Assembly (NCBI RefSeq): GCF_042237075.1
Contig: NZ_JBCGDC010000029.1
Location: 1 to 64,000, forward strand
Length of the DNA stretch: 64,000 nt
Reading direction: 5' to 3'
Origin: Polymorphospora lycopeni
GTDB lineage: Bacteria > Actinomycetota > Actinomycetes > Mycobacteriales > Micromonosporaceae
Of the stretch, positions 31,583 to 39,763 are shown one piece after another. The stretch's first letter is position 1. Each line of letters begins with the position of its first letter. The notes beneath the pieces were generated by a model, which saw only the letters and a list, made by a program, of their open reading frames with translations, had not been told where the DNA came from and ran no database searches. Made by a program: the position numbers and the translations under genes.

Positions 31583-33220
31583 GTGGACAACCCGTACATC
31601 GTTCCGGGCATCGTCGCGGTCACCCTGGTCACCGCCGCGATCGGCTTCTACGGCCTACGGCTGGCCCGGACGACGTCGGACTTCCTGGTCGCCTCGCGTA
31701 CGGTCAGCCCGACCTGGAACGCGTCGGCGATCGGCGGCGAATACCTGTCGGCGGCGTCGTTCCTCGGGGTCGCCGGCATGATCCTCGCCGAGGGTGTCGA
31801 CATGCTCTGGTATCCGGTCGGGTTCGCCGCCGGCTACCTGGCCCTGCTGCTCTTCGTGGCCGGGCCGTTGCGCCGCTCGGGCGCCTTCACCCTGCCCGAC
31901 TTCTGCGAGGTGCGGCTCGGTTCGCGTCGGCTGCGCAAGCTGGCCACCGTCTTCGTGATCTTCATCGGCTGGCTCTACCTCGTACCGCAGTTGCAGGGCG
32001 CCGGCCTGACCCTGAGCACGGTGACCGGCAGCCCGTACGAGCTGGGGGCGGTGCTGGTCGGCGCGGTCGTCACCGCGAACGTGGCGCTGGGCGGGATGCG
32101 GGCGATCACCTTCGTGCAGGCGTTCCAGTACTGGCTGAAGCTCACCGCGCTCGCCGTACCCGCGATCTTCCTGGTCCTGCAGTGGCAGGCCGACGGGCGG
32201 CCGGCGATCACCCCGCCGGACGGTCCGGCGTTCCGGACCGCGACCGCCGTCGTGGTGGAGCAGTCCGCGACCCTCACCCTCGGCGACGGCACCACCATCC
32301 GGGTACGCCCCGGCGACAAGCTGTCGTTCGCCGCCGGTGATCCGGTGCCGCAGGTGGCAGGGGTGCCGGACGGGTTGGACTGGCTGCTGCCCGGCGATCC
32401 GACGCAGGAGGGTGGCGGGCTGTTCGCCACCTATTCACTGATCCTGGCGACGTTTCTGGGCACGATGGGGCTTCCGCACGTACTCGTCCGCTTCTACACC
32501 AACCCGGACGGGGCCGCCGCCCGCCGGACGACGCTGGTGGTGCTGGCGCTCGTCGGGCTGTTCTATCTCTTCCCCACCCTGTACGGCGTGCTCGGCCGGG
32601 TCTACACCCCGCAGTTGGTGATGACGGGCCAGACCGACGCGACGGTGCTACTGCTGCCCGGCGCCGCGCTCGGCGACGGGCTGACCGGCCAACTGCTGGC
32701 CGCGCTGGTGGCCGCCGGGGCGTTCGCCGCGTTCCTGTCGACCTCGTCCGGGCTGCTGACCAGCGTCGCCGGGGTGATCTCGACCGACGTGCTCGGCCGG
32801 GGTTCGGTACGCGACTTCCGGCTCGCCACGCTGATCGCCGGTCTGGTGCCGCTGGTGCTCGCGATCAACGTGGCCGGACTCGACGTCTCGCAGGTGGTCG
32901 GGTTGGCGTTCGCGGTGGCCGCGTCCAGTTTCTGCCCGCTTCTGGTGTTGGGCATCTGGTGGCGGCGGCTGACCGACGCGGGCGCCGCGGCCGGGATCGT
33001 CGCCGGTGGCGGCGCGGCGGTGGTGGCTGCCCTGATCACGGTCGCCGGTCCGCCGCTGGACGGCTGGCCGGCGACCCTGGTCGCGCATCCGGCGGCCTGG
33101 ACGGTGCCGCTCGCGTTCGCCGTGATGGTGCTGGTGTCGCTCGCCACCCGGCGCCGTACGCCGCTCGACGTCGGCGCGACCATGCTCCGGCTGCACGCGC
33201 CCGAGTCGCTGCGTCTCTGA
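31583..33220 (+). CDS. Sodium/solute symporter (SSS family), ActP-like
   Basis: A 545-residue transporter with about 13 membrane helices. Family motifs include SDFLVASRTVSPTWNASAIG, GGEYLSAASFLGVAGM in the first core helix, and TMGLPHVLVRFYTNP. A periplasmic insert of about 65 residues (around 205-270) between core helices is larger than in typical acetate permeases. It probably imports a monocarboxylate with Na+ or H+. GTG 31583 directly follows the stop of the small membrane protein. The neighbouring LytS/LytTR pair could sense its substrate. Confidence 0.88.
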   Translation: MDNPYIVPGIVAVTLVTAAIGFYGLRLARTTSDFLVASRTVSPTWNASAIGGEYLSAASFLGVAGMILAEGVDMLWYPVGFAAGYLALLLFVAGPLRRSGAFTLPDFCEVRLGSRRLRKLATVFVIFIGWLYLVPQLQGAGLTLSTVTGSPYELGAVLVGAVVTANVALGGMRAITFVQAFQYWLKLTALAVPAIFLVLQWQADGRPAITPPDGPAFRTATAVVVEQSATLTLGDGTTIRVRPGDKLSFAAGDPVPQVAGVPDGLDWLLPGDPTQEGGGLFATYSLILATFLGTMGLPHVLVRFYTNPDGAAARRTTLVVLALVGLFYLFPTLYGVLGRVYTPQLVMTGQTDATVLLLPGAALGDGLTGQLLAALVAAGAFAAFLSTSSGLLTSVAGVISTDVLGRGSVRDFRLATLIAGLVPLVLAINVAGLDVSQVVGLAFAVAASSFCPLLVLGIWWRRLTDAGAAAGIVAGGGAAVVAALITVAGPPLDGWPATLVAHPAAWTVPLAFAVMVLVSLATRRRTPLDVGATMLRLHAPESLRL

Positions 33221-33319
33221 CCTCCCGGAACCCGCGCCGGGGCAGGTCCTTCCCGAGGAGGAGTGGAAGATCCCCCGTGGGCCGGAGCGCGTCTCACGGG
33301 TACGGGATAACGTCGTCTC

Positions 33320-34078
33320 ATGACTGGTGAGCACGCCGCACTCGCCCTGCGCGGGCTGGCCAAACGGTTCGAGACGAAGATCGCCGTACGCGGCGTCGAC
33401 CTCGACGTTCCGGCCGGTTCCTTCTACGGGCTGCTCGGCCCGAACGGCGCGGGCAAGACGACCACCCTGTCGATGGCGGTCGGCCTGCTCCGCCCCGACC
33501 ACGGACGGGCGTGGGTGCTCGGCCACGACGTGTGGGGCAGCACGACCGAGGCGAAGCGACTGCTCGGCGTGATGCCCGACGGCGTACGTCTCTTCGACCG
33601 GCTCAACGGCGCCGAACTGCTCGCGTACAACGGCTTGTTGCGCGGCATGGACCCGCAGGTGGTCGACCAGCGGGCGCACGAACTGCTCGACGTGCTCGCC
33701 CTCGGCGACGCCGGAAACACGCTCGTCGTCGACTATTCGGCGGGGATGAAGAAGAAGATCGGCCTGGCCTGCGCGCTGCTGCACGGCCCTCGCCTGCTCG
33801 TGCTCGACGAGCCGTTCGAGGCGGTCGACCCGGTCTCCGCCGCCCTGATCCGCGACATCCTCCAGCGCTACGTGGCCGGCGGCGGCACGGTGATCTTCTC
33901 CAGCCACGTGATGGAGGTCGTCGAGCGGCTCTGCAGCCACGTGGCGATCCTCGCCGACGGGGCGATCAAGCGGGTGGGAACCCTCGCCGAGGTGCGCGGC
34001 GACCGTTCGCTGGAGGAGGTGTTCGTCGAGGTGGTCGGCGGACGGACCGCGACCGGTGCGGAACTGGCATGGCTGTGA
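33320..34078 (+). CDS. ABC transporter ATP-binding protein
   Basis: A 252-residue ABC ATPase of the exporter type. Walker A is GPNGAGKTT (40-48), the signature is YSAGMKKKIGLA (variant of LSGGQ), Walker B is LLVLDEPFEAVDP and the switch is SSHVMEVVE. The altered signature is common in subunits of multi-span type 2 exporters. It overlaps the permease gene by 10 bp. The substrate is not evident. ATG 33320. Confidence 0.9.
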   Translation: MTGEHAALALRGLAKRFETKIAVRGVDLDVPAGSFYGLLGPNGAGKTTTLSMAVGLLRPDHGRAWVLGHDVWGSTTEAKRLLGVMPDGVRLFDRLNGAELLAYNGLLRGMDPQVVDQRAHELLDVLALGDAGNTLVVDYSAGMKKKIGLACALLHGPRLLVLDEPFEAVDPVSAALIRDILQRYVAGGGTVIFSSHVMEVVERLCSHVAILADGAIKRVGTLAEVRGDRSLEEVFVEVVGGRTATGAELAWL

Positions 34079-35802
34079 CCGCCACCGGCGGCCCCGTCGG
34101 TCCTGGGCCGGCGGGCGTCGGTGAGCCGGTGGCGGTGACCGCACCGGCCCGGCAGGGTGTCCGGCCGGTCACGCCCGGGTTGTTCGTACGGCTCAAGCTG
34201 CGGGTGATGGCCAACAACTTCCGTGGCCAGGCCTGGCGGATCGGCCTGTTCGTCGGCGGCGGCCTGGTCGGGCTGTTCTTCGCGGCCATGGGATTCCTGC
34301 TCTTCGCGGTCACCGGGGTGGCCGACGACATCGGCATCGCCCGCCTGGCGGCGGCGTTCGGTGGCGGTGCCCTGGTGCTCGGCTGGCTGTTGTTGCCGTT
34401 GGTCTTCTTCGGCGTCGACGAGACGCTCGACCCGGCCCGGTTCGCGCTGCTGCCGCTGCCCCGGCGGACCCTGGTCGGTGGCCTGTTCATGGCCGCCCTG
34501 GTGGGCGTGCCGGCGCTGGCCCTGCTGATCGCCACGTCCGGGCTGATCGTGTCGGCGGGGCTGCACGGCGGCTGGTTCGCCGCGCTCGTCGCCGCGGTCG
34601 GCGTGGTCGCCGGGCTTTTCCTGTGCGTCGCGGTGAGCCGGGCGGTGACCAGCGCCTTCGCCACGATGCTGCGGTCGCGGCGGGTCCGCGATCTGGCAGC
34701 CGTGCTGCTGGCCGTCCTCGCGGCGCTGCTCGGCCCGTTGCAGATCGCCGTGCTCGGCGCGGCGGAGAACACCGACTGGCGCCGGTTCAGCAGTGCTGCG
34801 GAGATCATCGGGTGGACGCCGTTCGGTGCCCCGTACACGATGGGCCTGGACGTCGCGGACGGGCGACTGTGGGCCGTACCGGTCAAGCTCGCGCTGCTCG
34901 CGGCGACCCTGTCGCTGCTGCTCTGGTGGTGGTCGCGGTCGCTGGAGTCGGCGATGGTCGGCGCGGTCAGCGGCGGTCCGGCCCGGGCCGCGAAGGGCGA
35001 GCCCGGGCAGGCCGTCGACCAACTCTTCCCGGCGAGCCTGCGCTGGGTGCCGCGTTCCCGGTTCGGTGCGCTGGTCGCCCGCGAGGCGCGCTACTGGTGG
35101 CGGGACGCCCGTCGCCGGGCCAACCTGATCACGCTGGCGATCGTCGGCATCTTCGTCCCGGTGATGATCAACTTCACCTCGTTCGAATTCAACGGCGACG
35201 TCTCCGGCCTGACCGCCTCGCCGACGACCGTCGCCCTGTCGATGCTCTTCGTCGGCATACTCGCCGCGGTCACCCTGGCCAACCAGTTCGGCTTCGACGG
35301 GAGCGCGTACGCGGCCAACGTCGTCGCTGGGGTACCCGGCCGGGTGGAACTCCAGGCCCGGGTGGCGGCGTTCTCGCTGTACATCGTGCCGTTCCTGGCC
35401 CTGGTCACGGTCGGCTTCGGCCTCCTGCTCGGCGAGCCGGGCTGGATCGGGATGATCGGTGGCACCGTCGCCGCCGCGTACGGCACCGGACTGGCGGTCA
35501 ACCTGGTCATGTCGGTGGCCGCCGCGTACGCGCTGCCGGAGACGTCGAACCCGTTCGCGATCAACACCGGTGCCGGCGTGGCCAAGAGCATGCTCAGCCT
35601 GGTGGCGATGGTGGGATCGGCCGCCCTGGGCCTGCCGATGATCATCGCCACGGCGCTGCTGCCCGACTTCTGGCTGTGGCTGGCGCTTCCGGTCGGCATC
35701 GGCTACGGCTACGGCGCGGTGGCGCTGGGCACGTACATCACCGGCGACATCCTCGACCGCCGGATGCCGGAGCTGTTGCAGACCGTCACCCCGCGCCGCT
35801 AG
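34069..35802 (+). CDS. ABC transporter permease
   Basis: A 577-residue permease with about 12 membrane helices in two halves and a basic cytosolic segment in the middle (FPASLRWVPRSRFGALVAREARYWWRD reads as a coupling region; shown by position 320-346). It pairs with the ATPase whose 3' end it overlaps. The architecture resembles ABC-2 type exporters found widely in actinobacteria. No accessory genes reveal the cargo. ATG 34069. Confidence 0.82.
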   Translation: MAVTATGGPVGPGPAGVGEPVAVTAPARQGVRPVTPGLFVRLKLRVMANNFRGQAWRIGLFVGGGLVGLFFAAMGFLLFAVTGVADDIGIARLAAAFGGGALVLGWLLLPLVFFGVDETLDPARFALLPLPRRTLVGGLFMAALVGVPALALLIATSGLIVSAGLHGGWFAALVAAVGVVAGLFLCVAVSRAVTSAFATMLRSRRVRDLAAVLLAVLAALLGPLQIAVLGAAENTDWRRFSSAAEIIGWTPFGAPYTMGLDVADGRLWAVPVKLALLAATLSLLLWWWSRSLESAMVGAVSGGPARAAKGEPGQAVDQLFPASLRWVPRSRFGALVAREARYWWRDARRRANLITLAIVGIFVPVMINFTSFEFNGDVSGLTASPTTVALSMLFVGILAAVTLANQFGFDGSAYAANVVAGVPGRVELQARVAAFSLYIVPFLALVTVGFGLLLGEPGWIGMIGGTVAAAYGTGLAVNLVMSVAAAYALPETSNPFAINTGAGVAKSMLSLVAMVGSAALGLPMIIATALLPDFWLWLALPVGIGYGYGAVALGTYITGDILDRRMPELLQTVTPRR

Positions 35803-35811
35803 CCGGGGACA

Positions 35812-36342
35812 ATGTTTCACGTGAATCATCCGGAGCCGGGTGGACGTATCCACCACACCGACCCGTTCGCCGCGCCGGCCCACGAGCGGTCGCCCGTACG
35901 CCGGTTGCGGGGCCGGCTGGCGGCGGCCGTGACGCTGTGGACGGCGCCCGGACCGGCGGGCCTGACCGTGTCGTCCACGCTGGTCGCCGACGGCGAACCG
36001 GGCCGGCTGCTCGGTCTGGTCGACGACGAGTCCGACCTGTGGGCGGCGGTGTCCGCCGCCGGGCGCTTCGCCGTCGCACCGCTCGGGCCGGCCCACCGGC
36101 AGCTCGCCGACCGCTTCGCCGGCCTGATGCCGGCACCCGGCGGCCTCTTCAGGGGGCACGACTGGACGGAGACCGACTACGGCCCGGTGCCGGCCGACGC
36201 CGGCGGCTGGGCCGGGTGCCGCCTCGACGGCGCCCGCGAGTACGGCTGGGCGCTGCTGGTCGAGGCGACGATCGAGCACGTCGAACTGGGTGACGACGAC
36301 CCGGGACCATTGATCCACCACCGGGGCCGCTACCGCACCTGA
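35812..36342 (+). CDS. Flavin reductase-like FMN-binding protein
   Basis: A 176-residue protein with the split-barrel flavin reductase pattern: RRLRGRLAAAVTLWTA at the start of the barrel, PAGLTVSSTLVADGEP forming the FMN phosphate loop, and RFAVAPLGPAHRQLADRFAG. It should bind FMN and may reduce it with NAD(P)H or act as a flavin-dependent oxidoreductase. The first codons, MFHVNH, are encoded by a parS-like sequence, so this N-terminus may be shaped by the DNA site. A later start is possible but has no better ribosome site. Confidence 0.78.
   Translation: MFHVNHPEPGGRIHHTDPFAAPAHERSPVRRLRGRLAAAVTLWTAPGPAGLTVSSTLVADGEPGRLLGLVDDESDLWAAVSAAGRFAVAPLGPAHRQLADRFAGLMPAPGGLFRGHDWTETDYGPVPADAGGWAGCRLDGAREYGWALLVEATIEHVELGDDDPGPLIHHRGRYRT
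35813..35828. promoter_or_regulatory. parS-like ParB-binding site
   Basis: TGTTTCACGTGAATCA matches the bacterial parS consensus TGTTTCACGTGAAACA at 15 of 16 positions (T for A at position 14). It overlaps the start codon of the flavin reductase-like gene, where parS-derived MFHV N-termini are familiar in actinomycetes. parS sites cluster around oriC, which fits the other origin-proximal signs in this window. Confidence 0.7.
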
Positions 36343-36377
36343 TCCCGCGATCAGCGTCTTCTCCGCCGTTCGGCGAC

Positions 36378-36391
36378 GTGACCGGGGTCAC
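36378..36391. promoter_or_regulatory. CRP-like operator 1 for DUF485/actP
   Basis: GTGACCGGGGTCAC has dyad arms GTGACC/GGTCAC and matches the cAMP receptor core GTGA-N6-TCAC. It is centred about 135 bp upstream of the DUF485 start. Acetate permease operons in actinobacteria are known CRP/GlxR targets. Binding here is inferred. Confidence 0.5.
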
Positions 36392-36429
36392 TCGGCGCAG
36401 CCAATCGCCCGTTCGGCGCACCCGGTCGC

Positions 36430-36445
36430 AATGACGAGGATCACA
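36430..36445. promoter_or_regulatory. CRP-like operator 2 for DUF485/actP
   Basis: The minus strand reads TGTGATCCTCGTCATT, fitting TGTGA-N6-TCACA with two mismatches in the second half. It lies 52 bp after the first site, about 80 bp before the DUF485 start. Confidence 0.45.
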
Positions 36446-36519
36446 GCTTCCCGTCGATGGGTACACCTCCCTACGGTGCGCAGGACCCACTCACGTCCTG
36501 CACAAAGGTGGTGACCCGC

Positions 36520-36870
36520 ATGAGTACGGATACACCCGCGCCGACCACGTCCACGCCGGACCGATACGTCGTCGTGCAGCGGTCGGACGAGTTCGCCGGG
36601 CTACGCAAGGCGTTGCGCGGCTTCATCTTCCCGATGACCGTCGCGTTCTTCCTCTGGTACGCGCTCTACGTGATCCTCTCCGCGTACGCGCGGGACTTCA
36701 TGGGCACCAAACTGTTCGGCAACATCAACATCGCCCTTCTCTTCGGCCTGCTCCAGTTCGTCACCACGTTCCTGATCGCCTGGCTGTACTCCCGGTACGC
36801 CGCCCGGAAGGTGGACCCGATCGCCGAACGGATCCACGCCGACCTCGAAGGGAAGGGTGACAAGCGGTGA
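36520..36870 (+). CDS. DUF485 domain membrane protein (ActP partner)
   Basis: A 116-residue DUF485 protein with two membrane helices: KALRGFIFPMTVAFFLWYAL leads the first and INIALLFGLLQFVTTFLIAW forms the second, ending YSRYAARKVDPIAERI. These small proteins are encoded before acetate/solute permeases (the yjcH-actP arrangement). ATG 36520 follows AAAGGTGG. Its stop overlaps the ActP start (GTGA), a strict translational coupling. Two CRP-like sites lie upstream. Confidence 0.92.
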   Translation: MSTDTPAPTTSTPDRYVVVQRSDEFAGLRKALRGFIFPMTVAFFLWYALYVILSAYARDFMGTKLFGNINIALLFGLLQFVTTFLIAWLYSRYAARKVDPIAERIHADLEGKGDKR

Positions 36871-38576
36871 GCGGCAACCTGACGCTCGACGGCGTCGTCG
36901 ACGGCGTACGCAACCTCGCCGCCGAGGCCGGCAACAGCACGGCCCGGACCCTGACCATCACGCTGTTCCTGGTGTTCGTCGCGGTGACGCTGGGCATCAC
37001 GCTCTGGGCCAGCCGGCAGACCAAGACCGCCACCGACTTCTACGCCGGTGGCCGGTCGTTCTCCGGCTTCCAGAACGGGATGGCGATCGGCGGCGACTAC
37101 CTGTCGGCGGCGTCGTTCCGCGGCATCGCCGGCATGATCGCCCGGTACGGCTACGACGGCTTCCTCTACTCGATCGGCTTCCTCGTCGCCTGGCTGGTGG
37201 CCCTGCTGCTGGTGGCGGAGCTGCTCCGGAACTCGGGCCGATACACGATGGCCGACGTGCTGGCGTTCCGGATGCGGCAGCGTCCGGTGCGTACCGCCGC
37301 CGCCGTCTCCACGATCACCGTGTCGATCTTCTACCTGCTGGCCCAGATGGTCGGCGCGGGCGCCCTGGTGGCGCTGCTGCTCGGCATCCGGCCCGGCACG
37401 ACGTTCCTCGGCATGGACGCCGACACCGCCAAGGTCGCCACCATCATCCTGGTCGGCGCCCTGATGATCATCTACGTGACGGTCGGCGGCATGAAGGGCA
37501 CCACCTACGTGCAGATCGTCAAGGCGTTCCTGCTGATGGGCGGCGCGCTGATCATGACGGTGCTGGTGCTGGCGCACTACAAGTTCAACCTGTCGGCGCT
37601 GCTCGGCGACGCGGCGGCCACCTCCGGCAAAGGCAACGCGTTCCTCGAACCCGGGCTGAGATACGGCGTCGAGGTCGCCGGCAACGCGACACAGACCTTC
37701 TACAACAAGATGGACCTGCTGTCGCTGGGCATCGCGCTGGTGCTCGGCACCGCCGGCCTGCCACACATCCTGATCCGCTTCTACACGGTGCCGACGGCCA
37801 AGGCGGCCCGCAAGAGCGTGCTGTGGGCGATCGGCATCATCGGCACCTTCTACCTGTTCACCCTGGCCCTGGGCTTCGGCGCGGCGGCCCTGGTCGGCGG
37901 CGAGGCGATCACCACCCAGGACGCGGCCGGAAACACCGCGGCACCACAGCTCGCCCAGGCCCTCGGCGTCGACTTCTTCGGCGGCGAACTCGGCGGCGCG
38001 GCGATGCTCGCGGTGATCGCCGCGGTCGCGTTCGCCACCATCCTGGCGGTGGTGGCCGGCCTGACCCTGGCCTCGTCGTCCAGCCTGGCCCACGACTTCT
38101 ACGCCAACGTGCTCAAGCGGGGCGAGGCGTCGGAGCGCCAGGAGGTACGGGTGGCCCGGATCTCCGCCTTCGTGATCGGCGCGGTCTCCATCGTGTTGTC
38201 GATCTTCGCGCAGAACCTCAACGTGGCGTTCCTGGTGGCGCTGGCCTTCGCGGTCGCCGCCTCCGGCAACCTGCCGGCGATCCTCTACAGCCTGTTCTGG
38301 AAACGGTTCAACACCTCGGGCGCGGTCTGGTCGATCTACGGCGGCCTGCTCGCCGCGGTGGTGCTGGTCTTCTTCTCCCCGGTGGTCTCCGGTGCCCCGT
38401 CGTCGATGTTCCCCGACGCGGACTGGCAGTGGTTCCCGCTGTCCAACCCGGGCATCATCTCGATCCCGCTCGGCTTCCTCGCCGGCTGGATCGGGACGGT
38501 GATCTCCAAGGAACGCGACGAGGACAAGTACGCCGAACTGGAGGTCAGGTCGCTGACCGGACACGGCGCGCACTGA
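36867..38576 (+). CDS. actP: Cation/acetate symporter ActP
   Basis: A 569-residue SSS-family permease with about 13 helices. Motifs include TDFYAGGRSFSGFQNGMAIG, GGDYLSAASFRGIAGMIARY, GLPHILIRFYTVPTAKAARK and LAHDFYANVLKRGEAS, all close to ActP/MctC. It takes up acetate and other short monocarboxylates. GTG 36867 overlaps the DUF485 stop. The transport pair differs from the more diverged pair at 31061-33220, so the region has two monocarboxylate-type systems. A homopolymer block follows the stop by 14 bp. Confidence 0.92.
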   Translation: MSGNLTLDGVVDGVRNLAAEAGNSTARTLTITLFLVFVAVTLGITLWASRQTKTATDFYAGGRSFSGFQNGMAIGGDYLSAASFRGIAGMIARYGYDGFLYSIGFLVAWLVALLLVAELLRNSGRYTMADVLAFRMRQRPVRTAAAVSTITVSIFYLLAQMVGAGALVALLLGIRPGTTFLGMDADTAKVATIILVGALMIIYVTVGGMKGTTYVQIVKAFLLMGGALIMTVLVLAHYKFNLSALLGDAAATSGKGNAFLEPGLRYGVEVAGNATQTFYNKMDLLSLGIALVLGTAGLPHILIRFYTVPTAKAARKSVLWAIGIIGTFYLFTLALGFGAAALVGGEAITTQDAAGNTAAPQLAQALGVDFFGGELGGAAMLAVIAAVAFATILAVVAGLTLASSSSLAHDFYANVLKRGEASERQEVRVARISAFVIGAVSIVLSIFAQNLNVAFLVALAFAVAASGNLPAILYSLFWKRFNTSGAVWSIYGGLLAAVVLVFFSPVVSGAPSSMFPDADWQWFPLSNPGIISIPLGFLAGWIGTVISKERDEDKYAELEVRSLTGHGAH

Positions 38577-38590
38577 CCGCGACCGGTGGC

Positions 38591-38638
<48 letters not shown>

Positions 38639-38690
38639 CGGGTCGGGCGCCGAGGTCCACTCACCTCATGCCGGGCCCGATCGCGACAAG

Positions 38691-38696
38691 TAGGCT
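38691..38696 (+). promoter_or_regulatory. Leaderless-type -10 element of epimerase gene
   Basis: TAGGCT at 38691-38696 lies six bases before the ATG at 38703. Transcription would start at or next to the start codon. The same TAGGCT-to-start geometry occurs before 46781, 51730 and 55362. Confidence 0.6.
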
Positions 38697-38702
38697 GACG
38701 GC

Positions 38703-39680
38703 ATGGTGGTAGCTCAACGTTATGGAAAAGGTCAGCGAATCCTCGTCACCGGCGGTGCGGGCTTCATGCCGTCGCATCTCGTCGATGCGCTGCTGGCCCG
38801 GGGCTGCACCGTCGTCGCGATCGACAACTTCGTGACCGGATCCAAGAACAACGTTGCCCACCTGGCCGAAAACCCGCTGTTCACGCTGGTGGAGGCGGAT
38901 GTTTCGGACGGTCTGCCGGTGCACCACCCGGCCGTGGCCGAGCGGTTCGACGCCATCATGCACATGGCGTCGCCGGCGAGTCCGAAGGATTTCGCCACCC
39001 TGCCGGTCGAGATCCTGCGGGTGGGTTCGCTGGCCACCATCCACCTGCTCGAACGGGCGGTCACCGACGGTGCCAGGTTCATCATGGCGTCGACGTCCGA
39101 GGCGTACGGCGACCCGCTGGTCCACCCGCAGCCGGAGTCGTACTGGGGCAACGTCAACCCGGTCGGCATCCGCAGCGTCTACGACGAGGCCAAGCGGTTC
39201 GCCGAGGCCACGACGATGGCCTACCACCGCTACCGGGGCGCCGACGTCGGCATCGTACGGATCTTCAACACGTACGGTCCCCGGATGCGGCCCGACGACG
39301 GCCGGGCCATCCCGACGTTCATCACCCAGGCGCTGCGCGGCGAGCCGATCACGGTGCACGGCACCGGCACCCAGACCCGGTCCATCTGCTACGTCGACGA
39401 CCTGGTCAAGGGCATCCTGCTGCTGCTCGACTCGTCCGAGACCGGTCCGGTCAACTGCGGCACCGAACACGAGGTGACGATGCGCGACCTGGCGGAGCTG
39501 ATCGTGTCACTGACCGGCAGCACGTCGACCGTCACCTACCTCACCCGGACCGCCGACGACCCGGAGATGCGTCGCCCCGATCTGACCCTGGCCCGGGAGC
39601 GGCTCGGCTATACCCCGTCGGTGCCGCCCGAGGATGGCCTGCGCCGCACGATCGCCCACTTCAGCGCTCACCTGAACTGA
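38703..39680 (+). CDS. NAD-dependent epimerase/dehydratase, UDP-glucuronate decarboxylase-like
   Basis: A 325-residue short-chain dehydrogenase of the extended type. The sequence ESYWGNVNPVGIRSVYDEAK is close to the UDP-xylose synthase hallmark, with catalytic Tyr and Lys in YDEAK and Ser/Thr in MASTSEAYGD. The NAD loop reads GGAGFMPSHL: the last glycine of GxxGxxG is proline, a variant I associate with one actinobacterial subfamily. It probably converts UDP-glucuronate to UDP-xylose for cell-surface glycans. No ribosome site is visible; a TAGGCT -10 close to the ATG suggests a leaderless message. Confidence 0.85.
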   Translation: MVVAQRYGKGQRILVTGGAGFMPSHLVDALLARGCTVVAIDNFVTGSKNNVAHLAENPLFTLVEADVSDGLPVHHPAVAERFDAIMHMASPASPKDFATLPVEILRVGSLATIHLLERAVTDGARFIMASTSEAYGDPLVHPQPESYWGNVNPVGIRSVYDEAKRFAEATTMAYHRYRGADVGIVRIFNTYGPRMRPDDGRAIPTFITQALRGEPITVHGTGTQTRSICYVDDLVKGILLLLDSSETGPVNCGTEHEVTMRDLAELIVSLTGSTSTVTYLTRTADDPEMRRPDLTLARERLGYTPSVPPEDGLRRTIAHFSAHLN

Positions 39681-39763
39681 TCGGGGGAGGGGCGATCCCG
39701 ACTTCGTGCCGCCATCGTCGTGCCTGAACTGCGCTTTTCGCATCTGTCCGTACTCTGAAAAGC

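Noticed and set aside
33868..36321. An 817-codon minus-strand frame opposite the ABC permease
   Set aside because: Repetitive Arg/Gln/Pro/Gly-rich translation without domains, opposite a convincing permease.
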